This document shows, piece by piece, positions 43,144-53,425 of a stretch of DNA of 64,000 nt. The stretch lies in NCBI GenBank assembly GCA_020636105.1, contig JACJYL010000002.1:1640001-1704000 (forward strand). The letters are read 5' to 3'. Position numbers and translations under genes: made by a program. The number at the start of each line of letters is the position of its first letter. Position 1 is the stretch's first letter. The notes below the pieces were generated by a model. The model made no database searches. It was given only the letters and a program-made list of their open reading frames with translations, and was not told the DNA's origin. This stretch comes from Lewinellaceae bacterium (GTDB lineage Bacteria; Bacteroidota; Bacteroidia; Chitinophagales; Saprospiraceae).

Positions 43144-45036
43144 TTAATACGCTCTTTCATTCTTTCCTTCCATATAATTAATAAAAGCCTTATTTACCAC
43201 CTTATTTCCGCCCGGGGTGGGATAATTTCCTGAAAAATACCAGTCCCCCTTATTTTCCGGACAGGCGATGTGGAGGTTTTCTATCGACTGGTAAATGACT
43301 TGAACTTCAGGGACTATATTGGGCGGGCTGATGATTTCGGCAATCTTGTCAGACACCTGCTCATAGGTAAATTCATTATACAGTTCGATCAATTCATTTT
43401 TGATCTTTTCTTTCGGAAAATGCTCCGTTGCTTTACAGCGCTTATAGGTTTCCTGCAAAAGATGTTCTTTTTTATGGTCTTTCAACAATCCCACCAAAGC
43501 TCTGAAAGCTACAAATTCGTTGATTTTCGACATATCAATACCATAACAATCCGGGTAACGAATCTGGGGTGCCGATGACACAATGATGATCTTTTTAGGC
43601 TTGAGTCTGGCCACCATTTGGATGATGCTGTCGCGCATGGTGGTTCCCCTGACAATTGAATCGTCAAGCAAAACGAGCGTGTCTACATGATTTTGAACAA
43701 TGCCATAGGTTACATCGTAAACGTGTGACACCATATCGCCCCTGGAGTCGGTGTCTGCGATGAAAGTGCGGAGTTTCGCATCTTTGACCACGATCTTCTC
43801 CACGCGGGGTTTTCGGGAAAGAATCTGTTCCAGTTTTGTTGCATCGAGTTGATCCCCGAGTTCGAGAATTTTCTGTTGTTTGATGACATTCAGTCGTTTT
43901 TCCAACCCCTCCACCATCCCAAAGAAGGCGGTTTCGGCCGTGTTGGGAACCGCTGAAAAAACCGTATGTTCAAATTCACCATCAATGGCCTGGGTCACCG
44001 TATCTGCAAGTAATTCCCCCAATTTTTTACGTTCGAGATAAATATCACGATCCGTTCCCCGGGAAAAATAAATCCGTTCAAAAGAACAGGCATTTCTTTC
44101 CAGTGGATGCTTAAATTGTTTCAGTTTCACCCGCCCGTCATGTTTAATGATCAGGGCATGACCAGGTTCGATTTCCTTGATCAAAGAGAAATGAACATCC
44201 AGGGCCGTTTGGATGGCCGGGCGTTCAGAAGCCGCTACGACGATCTCATCATCCGCATAATAATAGGCCGGCCGGATTCCCGAAGGATCCCGCATCATAA
44301 AAGCATCTCCATGGCCGATCATCCCAGCGATCACATACCCACCGTCGAACTTTTTAGAAGCGCGCTTGAGGATCCGGTTTACATTGAGCTTATGAATAAT
44401 CAGTTTATTGATCTTTTCGTTTGAAATTTCGTTGGGTTTGTACCAGGTAAAAAGCCGCTCCACCTCGTCATCGAGGAAATGGCCGATTTTTTCGAGTACA
44501 GTCACCGTATCTGACTTCTCCTTCGGATATTGCCCCAATTCCACCAGGTGCCCGAACAATTCATCCACATTGGTCATATTGAAATTTCCGGCGAGGATGA
44601 GATTCCTGGTGATCCAGTTGTTTTGTCGCAAAAACGGATGGCAGGTTTCAATGGAATTATCCCCGTGTGTCCCATACCTCAGGTGCCCCAGCAAAACTTC
44701 CCCCACATAAGGCTTATTGCCCTTGAGCCAGGCGGAGTCGTTGAGTTTGTCCTCCGGAAGATTTTCAAAGTGCCAGTAAACCTGCTTGAAGAGATCCTCA
44801 AGGTAATTGGTGGCCACACTTCTTTTCCGGCTGATATATTTTTCACCGGGGTTCGGATTCAGTTTGATCGTTGCCATTCCGGCGCCATCCTGTCCCCTGT
44901 TGCGTTGTTTTTGCATCAACAACCGCAATTTGTTCAGACCGTAGAGTGAAGTACCATATTTTTCCTGGTAATATTCGAGAGGTTTTAACAAACGAACTAA
45001 AGCAATTCCACACTCGTGTTTTATTTGTTCACTCAT
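43144..45036 (-). CDS. PurF-type amidophosphoribosyltransferase, long paralogue
   Basis: 630 residues from ATG 45036, where MSEQIKHECGIAL puts the nucleophile Cys after an 8-residue propeptide. The N-terminal Ntn glutaminase domain is followed by a PRPP-binding loop LVLLDDSIVRGTTM (about 455-467). This is longer than standard PurF (about 470-500): there are large insertions and a C-terminal extension ending NYPTPGGNKVVNKAFINYMEGK. A paralogue of this length is common in Bacteroidota beside canonical PurF; its exact role is uncertain. The upstream frame to 45153 is not conserved-looking. Confidence 0.85.
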   Translation of the reverse strand: MSEQIKHECGIALVRLLKPLEYYQEKYGTSLYGLNKLRLLMQKQRNRGQDGAGMATIKLNPNPGEKYISRKRSVATNYLEDLFKQVYWHFENLPEDKLNDSAWLKGNKPYVGEVLLGHLRYGTHGDNSIETCHPFLRQNNWITRNLILAGNFNMTNVDELFGHLVELGQYPKEKSDTVTVLEKIGHFLDDEVERLFTWYKPNEISNEKINKLIIHKLNVNRILKRASKKFDGGYVIAGMIGHGDAFMMRDPSGIRPAYYYADDEIVVAASERPAIQTALDVHFSLIKEIEPGHALIIKHDGRVKLKQFKHPLERNACSFERIYFSRGTDRDIYLERKKLGELLADTVTQAIDGEFEHTVFSAVPNTAETAFFGMVEGLEKRLNVIKQQKILELGDQLDATKLEQILSRKPRVEKIVVKDAKLRTFIADTDSRGDMVSHVYDVTYGIVQNHVDTLVLLDDSIVRGTTMRDSIIQMVARLKPKKIIIVSSAPQIRYPDCYGIDMSKINEFVAFRALVGLLKDHKKEHLLQETYKRCKATEHFPKEKIKNELIELYNEFTYEQVSDKIAEIISPPNIVPEVQVIYQSIENLHIACPENKGDWYFSGNYPTPGGNKVVNKAFINYMEGKNERAY

Positions 45037-45065
45037 GAAGTATGTATAGAGGTGATTCAAAAGCG

Positions 45066-45073
45066 CAAAGTTA
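45066..45073 (-). promoter_or_regulatory. Bacteroidota -7 element for the PurF-type gene
   Basis: On the minus strand TAACTTTG fits TAnnTTTG, 29 nt before ATG 45036, supporting that start over the longer frame. Confidence 0.5.
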
Positions 45074-45311
45074 AGCAGTACAAAAGAAAAATCACGCATT
45101 TTTAAAAACACTATTTTGGATTTGTTTTTTACTTTTGCATCAGGTTTAGTCAAACTGCACCATCAGGGTGAACTTTTCCTGACTTCAACAGGTTGAATAA
45201 TCAGGATGAATGGGCAGGAATATGAAAGAATGCTAATAAACAAACAATGTGCATTCGCTTCATTTTTAAACGATTACAACATTATTAAACAGGCGAAAAT
45301 AATTATTTAAA

Positions 45312-45782
45312 ATGATAAAGGAACTCGAAGCGTTGAAGGCTGAAGAACGTGAATTGATGATGGATGCCATATCTTTGGTCACATTACTCGTCGCAGGGGC
45401 GGACGGTAAGATTGACTCCCGCGAAACAGAATGGGCCACAAAAATCACCAAAATCCGTGGATACAAGGAAAAAGCAGAACTCAAACCCTTTTACCGCGAA
45501 GTCGGAGAGACATTTGAGGAAAGGTTACAATATTACCTGGACAAGTTACCTGAAGATGAAACTGAAATGCACCAGTTCATCAGTGACAAACTGGCTAAAC
45601 TCAACGATATTTTACCCAAGATCGATAGTTGGTATGCTCAATTGTATTATGAAAGTTTATTGAGCTTTGCCAAACACGTGGCCGAATCTTCAGGAGGAAT
45701 TTTTGGATTTATGGCTATCGATGCCAAAGAAAAAAAGGTCATAAAACTATCGATGATCAACCCGATTGAATTCCCGGAATAA
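45312..45782 (+). CDS. TerB-like helical protein
   Basis: 156 residues, all-helical. VTLLVAGADGKIDSRETEWATKITKI near the start resembles the metal-binding first helices of TerB domains (ADG.I...E). No signal peptide or membrane segment. TerB-type proteins are linked to tellurite resistance and phage/stress defence, but here no ter genes are nearby and the link is by motif only. The gene is followed after 65 nt by an unknown membrane-anchored protein. Confidence 0.55.
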   Translation: MIKELEALKAEERELMMDAISLVTLLVAGADGKIDSRETEWATKITKIRGYKEKAELKPFYREVGETFEERLQYYLDKLPEDETEMHQFISDKLAKLNDILPKIDSWYAQLYYESLLSFAKHVAESSGGIFGFMAIDAKEKKVIKLSMINPIEFPE

Positions 45783-45847
45783 TCCGTGCACGCCAGCAAT
45801 TTCCTGATCCTTCCGGGCATTGGGAATCTGCATAAAACCTGTGTATC

Positions 45848-46396
45848 TTGGATAATAAAATAGTCGATAATATTGCTGATGCTTTCAACTCGGACCTGCC
45901 GCCTGCAGATACGATGGATGAGTATTTGGACAAGATCATCCCACAGATCAGACACCATAGTGAAGACCTGAGAGAAGAAAAATTCTACGTTGAAAAACAC
46001 TGGATCGAATTCAGGGATGACGATGATTTTCATGAAATCACCATGCACATCTTCAACCCCGAAGGCGAGTACCTTCGATCCATTGACGGCGATTACCATG
46101 CCGGTGAATGGCGTTACCTGAGTAATAAACTGATCTTCGGGTTCAAGGAAAGTGAAGGAGAAATATACGAGCTGGCCTTTCTTGACGGCGATTTTTTTAT
46201 CCTAAAAAAACACGGTAACCCCAAAGCCATGGAAAGGAGGTATTTTGTTCTGGTCAAGGAAGCTGTGGCCCGAAAGGTAGAATGGAGACAAGCCCTCGAA
46301 CTGCTTTTCAACAAATACAAAAACAACAACAGCTTTTACATCACTGTGGCTGTCATCATTTTGTTGATTATCGCCATTATTTTCGCACTGTCGTAA
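45848..46396 (+). CDS. Tail-anchored acidic protein of unknown function
   Basis: 182 residues. TTG 45848 is used for the longest frame; ATG 45914 is the alternative. A soluble N-terminal domain of 155 residues with strand-like segments (EKHWIEFRDDDDFHEITMHIF) is followed by a single C-terminal transmembrane helix (YITVAVIILLIIAIIFAL) with nothing after it. That is a tail-anchor arrangement facing the cytoplasm. I recognise no family. It may be co-transcribed with the TerB-like gene. The 279 bp after it hold a CCTGC/GCAGG hairpin near 46550 and the rho terminator. Confidence 0.5.
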   Translation: MDNKIVDNIADAFNSDLPPADTMDEYLDKIIPQIRHHSEDLREEKFYVEKHWIEFRDDDDFHEITMHIFNPEGEYLRSIDGDYHAGEWRYLSNKLIFGFKESEGEIYELAFLDGDFFILKKHGNPKAMERRYFVLVKEAVARKVEWRQALELLFNKYKNNNSFYITVAVIILLIIAIIFALS

Positions 46397-46601
46397 ACGA
46401 ACTGATAAATATTAATCACCGGACTTGTTACGGCATACCCACCAAAACAGGAGTCATCCCGGCATTCCATGCCGAGGACAGGTTCCCGGAATTTCAAAAA
46501 CTGTCTGAACTGGAAATTATATGATTATTTGAAGTATTTTTTAAATGTAAAACCTGCGTGCAGACGCAGGAAGGCAGGTTTTGCGGTTTATCTCTTTTTG
46601 T

Positions 46602-46646
46602 AAAAGAAAAATCCCGAATTATATCTAATCAGATAAAATTCGGGAT
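46602..46646 (-). terminator. Intrinsic terminator after rho
   Basis: On the minus strand ATCCCGAATT ... AATTCGGGAT (with an inner ATCT/AGAT pair) is followed by TTTTTCTTTTA. It is 30 nt beyond the rho stop. Confidence 0.8.
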
Positions 46647-46675
46647 GTCTCATGTTTTAAATTTCCTCTTTTTGC

Positions 46676-48355
46676 TTATCCATTCATGGAAGCGAGGAAT
46701 TCTTCGTTGCTGGAGGTATGCAGCATATTCTTCCGCATGAACTCCATAGCTTCTACCGGTTTCATATCGGCAAGGTGCTTGCGGAGAATGATCATCCTCT
46801 GCAAAGTATCTTTGTCTAAAAGCAGATCGTCCCGACGTGTACTGGAGACCGTAAGGTCGATGGCTGGATACAGGCGTTTATTAGACAATGCACGATCCAA
46901 TTGAAGTTCCATATTACCTGTTCCTTTAAATTCTTCAAAGATGACACTATCCATTTTCGACCCGGTTTCGATCAGTGCAGTAGCCAGGATGGTGAGGGAA
47001 CCTCCCCCTTCAATATTTCTGGCAGCACCAAAGAATTTTTTAGGTTTATGCAGTGCGGTTGCTTCCACACCACCGGACAATACTTTTCCGGAAGCAGGGG
47101 CAACGGTATTATAAGCTCTGGCCAGACGTGTGATGGAATCCAAAAGGATCACCACATCGTGTCCGCATTCTACGAGGCGTTTTGCTTTTTCCAAAACCAC
47201 TCCGGCAACTCTTACGTGATTATCGGCAGGCTGATCAAAGGTAGAGGCAATCACCTCCGCATTAACGCTGCGTTTCATATCCGTTACCTCTTCCGGGCGT
47301 TCATCCACCAACAGAACGATCAGGTAACATTCAGGATGGTTTTTAGCGATCGCATTGGCCATATCCTTCAACAGGAATGTTTTACCTGTTTTAGGCTGGG
47401 CTACGATCAAACCACGCTGACCTTTCCCGATCGGCGTAAAAAGATCGATCATCCTGTTGCTAAAGTCTCTGCCTGTAGGAGAAACTGTCAGGTTGAGTTT
47501 TTCATCAGGGAACAAGGGAGTCAGGTAATCAAAAGGTACCCGGTCACGAACATCCTGTGGATTGAGTCCATTGATCTTGCCCACACGAAGCAGTGCAAAA
47601 TATTTTTCGCCTTCTTTCGGAGGACGAATGGCGCCTTTAATGGTATCGCCGGTGCGCAACCCGAATAATTTTATCTGGGAAGGAGAAACATAAATATCGT
47701 CAGGAGAAGTCAAATAGTTATAATCAGAAGAGCGGAGAAAACCATAACCGTCGGGCATCATTTCGAGGATTCCCTCTCCTTCAATGATCCCATCCAGTTC
47801 AATATCGAATCGTGGTTCATCGTCATTATCGGAATATTCCTGTCTGGAATCTCCTTCATATTTATCGTCCCTGTTGTATTTAGGTTCAATGTTTTTTGAA
47901 GGAATATCCTCCCTTTTACGTTCATGTTTTACATTACGCTCAGGCTTTTCAACACGTTCAGGCTTTTCGATACGTTCGACTTTTTCGATGCGCTCGGTTT
48001 TTTCAACCTGTTCAGGATTTTCGACGCGTTCAAGTTTCTGAATGACTTTTTTCTTTATGACCTTACGCGGTCTTCTTTTTTCTTCCTCAGTAGCCTCGTC
48101 ATCAACCTTTGAATTTTCTTCAACCTGGGGTTTATTTCTTGCTTCTACAGCAGAGCGTGAGATGATTTTCTTTTTCGGGGGATTTTTGCCTTCCTCAGAA
48201 GGGGGGGTACTGGCCCCTACGACAGCTTGTTGATCCAGGATTTTATGAATCAGCTCTTGTTTATTAAACTTCTTATAGCCTTTAAGGCCAAGTTTTTCTG
48301 CCAGTTCCTTCAGTTCAGGAACCAACATGTCATTAAGTTGCAAAATATCAATCAT
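46676..48355 (-). CDS. rho: Transcription termination factor Rho
   Basis: 559 residues against about 420 for E. coli. The N-terminal SAP-like/Rho_N helix (LNDMLVPELKELAEKLGLKGY) is followed by a charged insertion (about 60-175) containing a run of VEK/IEKPER repeats. The RNA-binding cold-shock fold has GYGFLRSSDYNYL. The ATPase has Walker A AQPKTGKT (K325), then LLVDERPEEVTDM and ALIETGSKMD. It terminates transcription by translocating along untranslated RNA. Long charged insertions are typical of Bacteroidota Rho. Confidence 0.96.
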   Translation of the reverse strand: MIDILQLNDMLVPELKELAEKLGLKGYKKFNKQELIHKILDQQAVVGASTPPSEEGKNPPKKKIISRSAVEARNKPQVEENSKVDDEATEEEKRRPRKVIKKKVIQKLERVENPEQVEKTERIEKVERIEKPERVEKPERNVKHERKREDIPSKNIEPKYNRDDKYEGDSRQEYSDNDDEPRFDIELDGIIEGEGILEMMPDGYGFLRSSDYNYLTSPDDIYVSPSQIKLFGLRTGDTIKGAIRPPKEGEKYFALLRVGKINGLNPQDVRDRVPFDYLTPLFPDEKLNLTVSPTGRDFSNRMIDLFTPIGKGQRGLIVAQPKTGKTFLLKDMANAIAKNHPECYLIVLLVDERPEEVTDMKRSVNAEVIASTFDQPADNHVRVAGVVLEKAKRLVECGHDVVILLDSITRLARAYNTVAPASGKVLSGGVEATALHKPKKFFGAARNIEGGGSLTILATALIETGSKMDSVIFEEFKGTGNMELQLDRALSNKRLYPAIDLTVSSTRRDDLLLDKDTLQRMIILRKHLADMKPVEAMEFMRKNMLHTSSNEEFLASMNG

Positions 48356-48818
48356 AATATTTTTAGTAGATTTCTTTTTGAATGATCCCTTGCCGGGATG
48401 AGGGTAAGTAAAATGAAAAATTTAAAATGAAAAATTATAAATATCCGATCACCATTTCTTTACTCCGGATCATGCATTTTATCTTTCCACTTTTTCCCGT
48501 TAATAATATTTTTTCGAAAATGAACGTCAGTATTAAATGCCTGGAGGATTCGATTAATGTGAATTGTGTATTATCAGCAGCACAAAGTTTTCTATCAGGG
48601 TTATTTAAGAAAATGGCAAAAATCAAACTTTATTATCAACGGTAAACTTTGTGATGAATAAAGGGAAAATGCCAGAATTGGAACATAATCCCACCTTTCA
48701 AAATTTATACAAGGTTACAATTGAATTTTTGCAATAATAGTGGAAGATAGAATTGGCTTGGCGTGCCTTAAATGATAAATGCCCGGCAAAAATACATTTA
48801 TTTTTTGATTTCAAATAG
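48356..48818. other. Divergent intergenic region between rho and serS
   Basis: AT-rich. A 72-codon frame (48427-48645) has a composition like random AT-rich DNA and no start context, so it is not called. The region must hold the rho promoter, which I could not pinpoint. Confidence 0.4.
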
Positions 48819-48826
48819 TATCTTTG
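48819..48826 (+). promoter_or_regulatory. Bacteroidota -7 element for serS
   Basis: TATCTTTG fits TAnnTTTG, about 83 nt before the serS ATG, giving a leader of roughly 75 nt. No leader peptide or T-box-like motif was recognised. Confidence 0.5.
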
Positions 48827-48909
48827 CAAAAATTAATTAAAACTTAAGAATTAAACGCACAACCATTGTGTAATATTATAAAAAACCGTAAGGAAAATAC
48901 GCTGAATTT

Positions 48910-50187
48910 ATGTTACAAATAAGCTTTATCAAAGAGAACAAAGAAAGAGTCATCGAAGGTTTAAGAACCCGCAATTATAAAGAAGAAGACCTTAAGATAA
49001 TAGATGAAGTTCTCGAAATGGACGACCTGCGAAAAGCCTCCAAAACAGACCTGGACAATTCACTGGCAGAAAAAAACAGATTGTCCAAAGAAGTAGGCGA
49101 TTTGTTCAAACAGGGAAAAAGGGCGGAAGCGGATGCCATCAAAGACGAGGTATCCCTTTTGAAAGATAAAATCAGCGAGCTGGAAAACAGCCTCAGAGAA
49201 ACCGAAACCAAGCTGGCGGATGCCCTTTACACCCTCCCCAACATCCCGCATCCTTCTGTCCCTAAAGGCAGTACTGAAGAGGACAATGAAGTGTTTCGGG
49301 CCTGGGAAGGCAAAATGCCCGATCTTGCCCCCGATGCCATTCCCCATTGGGAACTGGCCAAAAAATACAATATTTTCGACCTGGAATTAGGAACAAAAAT
49401 CACCGGTGCCGGGTTCCCGGTCTATCGCGGTAAAGGAGCACGGCTGGAGAGAGCCCTCATCAATTTTTTCCTCGATGAAGCCACCGATGCCGGTTATGAA
49501 GAAATCATCCCTCCGCTGATGGTCAATGCTGAAAGTGCCCGGGCTACCGGCCAGTTACCTGATAAGGAGGCCCAAATGTATTATGTTGAACGAGATGACT
49601 TCTATCTCATCCCCACCGCAGAAGTGCCGGTAACCAACATTTACCGGGATGTCATTGTTGAGGAAAAGGATTTCCCTATGAAGCTTACGGCCTATACTCC
49701 CTGTTTCCGCAGAGAAGCAGGATCCTATGGTGCTCACGTTCGCGGGCTGAACAGGGTACACCAGTTTGACAAAGTGGAGATCGTTCAGTTTCAGCATCCT
49801 GATAAATCTTACGATACTTTACATGAAATGCTGGCCCATGTCGCAGGGGTACTCGACAAGCTGGGGCTCCCCTACCGTATCCTCAGACTTTGCGGAGGAG
49901 ATTTGGGTTTTACTTCTGCCCTGACTTTTGATTTCGAGGTTTTCTCCGCCGCCCAGGAAAGATGGCTGGAAGTGAGTTCTGTCTCCAATTTCGAAACCTT
50001 CCAAAGCAACCGGTTGAAAATCCGGTTCAGAGACGGAAAAAACACCCGGCTGGCTCATACCCTGAACGGAAGTGCCCTGGCCCTGGCCAGGATCATGGCG
50101 GCATTGCTGGAAAACAACCAAACAGCAAACGGAATTGTTATTCCTGAAGTTTTAAGACCCTATACCCGTTTCGATATGCTGGATTAA
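48910..50187 (+). CDS. serS: Seryl-tRNA synthetase
   Basis: 425 residues. The N-terminal antiparallel coiled-coil arm (about 30-105, rich in K and E) binds the long variable arm of tRNA-Ser. The class II catalytic core shows motif 2 (LTAYTPCFRREAGSYG with RGLNRVHQFDKVE) and motif 3 (GSALALARIMAALLEN). It charges tRNA-Ser (and tRNA-Sec where present) with serine in the cytoplasm. It heads a run of plus-strand genes with the YugP-like protease and frr downstream. Confidence 0.97.
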   Translation: MLQISFIKENKERVIEGLRTRNYKEEDLKIIDEVLEMDDLRKASKTDLDNSLAEKNRLSKEVGDLFKQGKRAEADAIKDEVSLLKDKISELENSLRETETKLADALYTLPNIPHPSVPKGSTEEDNEVFRAWEGKMPDLAPDAIPHWELAKKYNIFDLELGTKITGAGFPVYRGKGARLERALINFFLDEATDAGYEEIIPPLMVNAESARATGQLPDKEAQMYYVERDDFYLIPTAEVPVTNIYRDVIVEEKDFPMKLTAYTPCFRREAGSYGAHVRGLNRVHQFDKVEIVQFQHPDKSYDTLHEMLAHVAGVLDKLGLPYRILRLCGGDLGFTSALTFDFEVFSAAQERWLEVSSVSNFETFQSNRLKIRFRDGKNTRLAHTLNGSALALARIMAALLENNQTANGIVIPEVLRPYTRFDMLD

Positions 50188-50273
50188 AAAAAATGTGACC
50201 AAAACTTGCATGCTTTGTCCTAACCTCGAAGCGGAACCCGAAGCTGGAAATATTCGTTCACAAAATTTTAATC

Positions 50274-50960
50274 ATGGGAGGATATTTTGGATATATTGTT
50301 TTAACGGGAATTTTATCCCTGATCGGAATGGCCGTCGGGAACAGGCTGAAAAGCAAGTTCGCCCACTATTCCAAAATTCCTGTAAAATCAGGAAAAAGCG
50401 GTCGGGAGATCGCCGAAACAATGCTGCGGTATTACAATATTAATGATGTGGTAATCACCGAAGGACAGGGCGCGCTGACAGATCATTACAATCCCCTTAA
50501 AAAGGTGGTAATGCTGAGCCCGGAAGTCTATCATGGCAGAAGCATTGCCTCGGCAGCTGTAGCCGCTCACGAGTGCGGTCATGCCGTACAACATGCCAAT
50601 GCTTATGCCTGGTTAAAAATGCGTTCAGCTATTGTACCTGTTGTCAGTTTTGCCGCCAAAGCACAGCAATTTTTGCTGCTTTTTGCCCTGGGAATATTTG
50701 GCGTAGGAAATAATCCGACGCTCATTTTAATAACAATTGCTACCTTTGCCATCACGGCACTTTTTAGTTTTATCACTCTGCCGGTGGAATTTGACGCCAG
50801 CCGGCGCGCTTTGGCATGGTTGGACAACAGCAACGAAATGGCCGCTGCCGAGCATGAAGGAGCGAAAGATGCTCTTTGGTGGGCTGCAATGACCTATGTT
50901 TCTGCAGCACTGTCGGCATTGGTTGTACTGTTGTACTTCATCATGAGGTACAGGGACTAA
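50274..50960 (+). CDS. YugP-like zinc metallopeptidase, membrane protein
   Basis: 228 residues of the Zn_peptidase_2 family. The active site is HECGH in AAHECGHAVQHANAY. Transmembrane segments are at the N-terminus (about 3-22), around 125-145 and 150-170, and at the C-terminus (about 205-225). The family's natural substrate is unknown; it is widespread and usually monocistronic. It lies 86 bp after serS. Confidence 0.85.
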   Translation: MGGYFGYIVLTGILSLIGMAVGNRLKSKFAHYSKIPVKSGKSGREIAETMLRYYNINDVVITEGQGALTDHYNPLKKVVMLSPEVYHGRSIASAAVAAHECGHAVQHANAYAWLKMRSAIVPVVSFAAKAQQFLLLFALGIFGVGNNPTLILITIATFAITALFSFITLPVEFDASRRALAWLDNSNEMAAAEHEGAKDALWWAAMTYVSAALSALVVLLYFIMRYRD

Positions 50961-51095
50961 ATTAATTAGATTAAAAAGAGACCGGTTATAAAGGAAAGGA
51001 CAAATTCCTTTTTTTTGATACACTAAAATTAGCAATGACCTGCCGCAGACCAGTGGTTTATGCCGGCAGGAATATTATAAATAAAAATTACTGAT

Positions 51096-51668
51096 ATGGT
51101 TAATCATGCGGAAGACATTAAGCAACTGATGATTGAAACAACGGATTCGATGAAACAGGCAATCAAACACCTGGAGCAGGAACTGTTAAATGTAAGAACA
51201 GGGAAAGCCAACGCAGGATTGGTGGCAGGGATTATGGTTTCCTATTATGGCAACCCTACTCCTCTGAACCAGGTCGGCAACGTGTCGAATCAGGATGCCC
51301 GTACGCTGATCATTCAGCCGTGGGAGAAAAAAATGATCGCCCCCATCGAAAAAGCTATCTTTGAAGCCAATCTCGGGGTGACCCCGCAAAATGACGGGGA
51401 AGTCATCCGAATCAGCATCCCTCCTCTGACGGAAGAACGGCGGAAGGACCTGGTCAAACAGGCAAAAACCCTGGGCGAAGATGCAAAAATAAGCATCAGG
51501 AGTGCCCGGCAAAAAGCTAAGGATGCCATCAAAAAATCAGTCAAGGACGGTTATCCAGAGGACATGGGCCATGACCGGGAAAATGAAGTACAAAAACTTA
51601 CGGACGAACACAATAAGCATGTTGACGAAATGTTCGCTGCCAAGGAAATAGATATCATGACCGTTTAG
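51096..51668 (+). CDS. frr: Ribosome recycling factor
   Basis: 190 residues, normal for RRF. Helical domain I and the beta/alpha/beta domain II are recognisable: LLNVRTGKANAGLVAGIMVSYYG, LIIQPWEKKMIAPIEKAI, IRISIPPLTEERRKDLVKQAK. With EF-G it splits ribosomes after termination. pyrH, a frequent neighbour, is not adjacent here. Confidence 0.96.
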   Translation: MVNHAEDIKQLMIETTDSMKQAIKHLEQELLNVRTGKANAGLVAGIMVSYYGNPTPLNQVGNVSNQDARTLIIQPWEKKMIAPIEKAIFEANLGVTPQNDGEVIRISIPPLTEERRKDLVKQAKTLGEDAKISIRSARQKAKDAIKKSVKDGYPEDMGHDRENEVQKLTDEHNKHVDEMFAAKEIDIMTV

Positions 51669-51855
51669 AAAAGTAATGGGGAATTTCATCCCGGTTGAGT
51701 GCGGCAAAATCGAGTATTGGAAATTGGTTAAAGTGTTTTTTCTATTGAAAGACGATCCGCTGACTCAAAGGTTGCCGTTACGAAACAGTTACCATTTTTC
51801 TTTACCGTCAGAAAAATAATTGATTAATAAATAGAGTAAATCAGGAGGTTACGAG

Positions 51856-51891
51856 TTTCGGGTTCAGTGTTTATTAACCCTGAACCCGAAA
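51856..51891. other. Perfect 12-bp hairpin without T run
   Basis: TTTCGGGTTCAG and CTGAACCCGAAA pair perfectly around a 12-nt loop, between frr and mtaB. No T run follows on either strand. It resembles the stems of nearby terminators (GGGTT/AACCC), so it may be a weak terminator or a decayed one. The rest of 51669-52012 shows nothing. Confidence 0.5.
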
Positions 51892-52012
51892 CAAATCGGT
51901 TATTACAGATTATTGATAATCAGCCAATTAAAATCCCTGAAAAAATTCGGGAACCTGTTTTCGGTATAAATTGCCGGGAAGACTCATGTTTTATCGGCTT
52001 ATAAAACCCAAT

Positions 52013-53353
52013 ATGGCAACACCAAAGACCGTATCCTTTTATACCCTCGGCTGCAAGCTCAACTATGCGGAAACTTCTTCTATTGGCAGAATGTTTGAAG
52101 ATGCCGGTTATGGGGAGATAGGCTTTCCGGACGGAGCGGATATCTGTGTCATCAATACCTGCTCCGTCACTGAATTTGCCGACAAGAAATGTCGGAAAAT
52201 CGTGCGTCAGGCTTTGAAAAGCAATCCCCAGTCGCTGATTGTGGTTACCGGGTGTTACGCACAACTCAAACCGGAAGAAATTTCCGGTATTCCCGGCGTG
52301 GATCTCGTTTTGGGTGCCGCCGAAAAATTCCGCATCCTCGATTATATCGACGACCTTTCAAAAACCCAGAATAAGGGTATGGTTAGCGCCGGTGAAGTCA
52401 GCGCCGCCAAAGATTTTATCAATGCTTTTTCTTTTGGTGACCGCACCCGGTCTTTCCTGAAAATACAAGATGGTTGTGATTACAAATGTACCTTTTGTAC
52501 CATCCCCAAAGCACGCGGGGCCAGCAGAAGTGATACGGTTGAAAATGTAATTTCCAATGCCCGGAAGATCGCTGCCATGGGGGTCAAAGAAATAGTCCTG
52601 ACCGGTGTTAATATCGGCGACTTTGGCAATGGCACCGAAGTCATTGAAGGCCTGAAACCCAAAAAAGAAGCATTGTTTATCGATCTCATCAAGGAGCTCG
52701 ACGAAGTAGAAGGCATAAACCGCTTCCGGATATCTTCCATAGAACCAAACCTTTGTTCCGATGAGGTGATCGAATTCGTAGCGCAGTCAAAACGGTTCGC
52801 GCCGCATTTCCACATTCCGCTGCAATCGGGCAACGACAAACAACTAAAAATGATGAAACGGCGTTATCCGCGTGAATTGTACGCACAGCGGGTGGCCCGT
52901 ATCAGGCAATTGATTCCACATTGTTGCATAGGCGTGGATGTCATTGTTGGTTTCCCGGGGGAAACAAAAGAAGATTTCCTGGAAACCTACCGTTTTATCA
53001 ATGAGCTCGATGTGGCTTATCTCCATGTATTCACCTATTCTGAACGGCCAAACACGCCTGCCTATGAAATGCAAGATATCGTGCCGATGGAAGAACGCCG
53101 CCGCCGGAATAAAATGCTGACCATCCTGAGTGAGAAGAAAAAACGCGCCTTTTACGAAAAACATTTAGGCGAAGACCGGACCGTGCTTTTTGAAATGCAT
53201 AAAGACAAAAGCCTCATTTCAGGTTTTACCGATAATTATATCAAAATCGAGATGCCTTATGAAGAGGGGCTCGTCAATACACTCGGACAAGTTGACCTGG
53301 TCGCGATAAACTCTAATGGTGCGATGGATTGTCAGGTCAAAAGCATGGTTTGA
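52013..53353 (+). CDS. mtaB: tRNA t6A37 methylthiotransferase MtaB
   Basis: 446 residues from ATG 52013; the frame extends upstream to 51971 but family sequence begins at VSFYTLGCKLNYAETS. The N-terminal MTTase domain has cysteines in LGCKLN, NTCSVT and TGCYAQ. The radical SAM site is CDYKCTFC, followed by PKARG. A C-terminal TRAM-like region is present. It adds methylthio to t6A37 in tRNAs that read ANN codons. Monocistronic, 72 bp ahead of lgt. Confidence 0.93.
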   Translation: MATPKTVSFYTLGCKLNYAETSSIGRMFEDAGYGEIGFPDGADICVINTCSVTEFADKKCRKIVRQALKSNPQSLIVVTGCYAQLKPEEISGIPGVDLVLGAAEKFRILDYIDDLSKTQNKGMVSAGEVSAAKDFINAFSFGDRTRSFLKIQDGCDYKCTFCTIPKARGASRSDTVENVISNARKIAAMGVKEIVLTGVNIGDFGNGTEVIEGLKPKKEALFIDLIKELDEVEGINRFRISSIEPNLCSDEVIEFVAQSKRFAPHFHIPLQSGNDKQLKMMKRRYPRELYAQRVARIRQLIPHCCIGVDVIVGFPGETKEDFLETYRFINELDVAYLHVFTYSERPNTPAYEMQDIVPMEERRRRNKMLTILSEKKKRAFYEKHLGEDRTVLFEMHKDKSLISGFTDNYIKIEMPYEEGLVNTLGQVDLVAINSNGAMDCQVKSMV

Positions 53354-53425
53354 GTTGGATCCGCTCTACAAATCCGGAGGGCGAAAACCCGGAATTTTTT
53401 GTTTTAAAAATCATACCTGTAACAC

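Noticed and set aside
46901..47668. 255-codon plus-strand frame opposite rho
   Set aside because: Lies wholly antisense to the conserved Rho ATPase core; a shadow of codon bias.
48427..48645. 72-codon frame between rho and serS
   Set aside because: No domain, no RBS or -7 context, and AT-rich codon use unlike neighbours.
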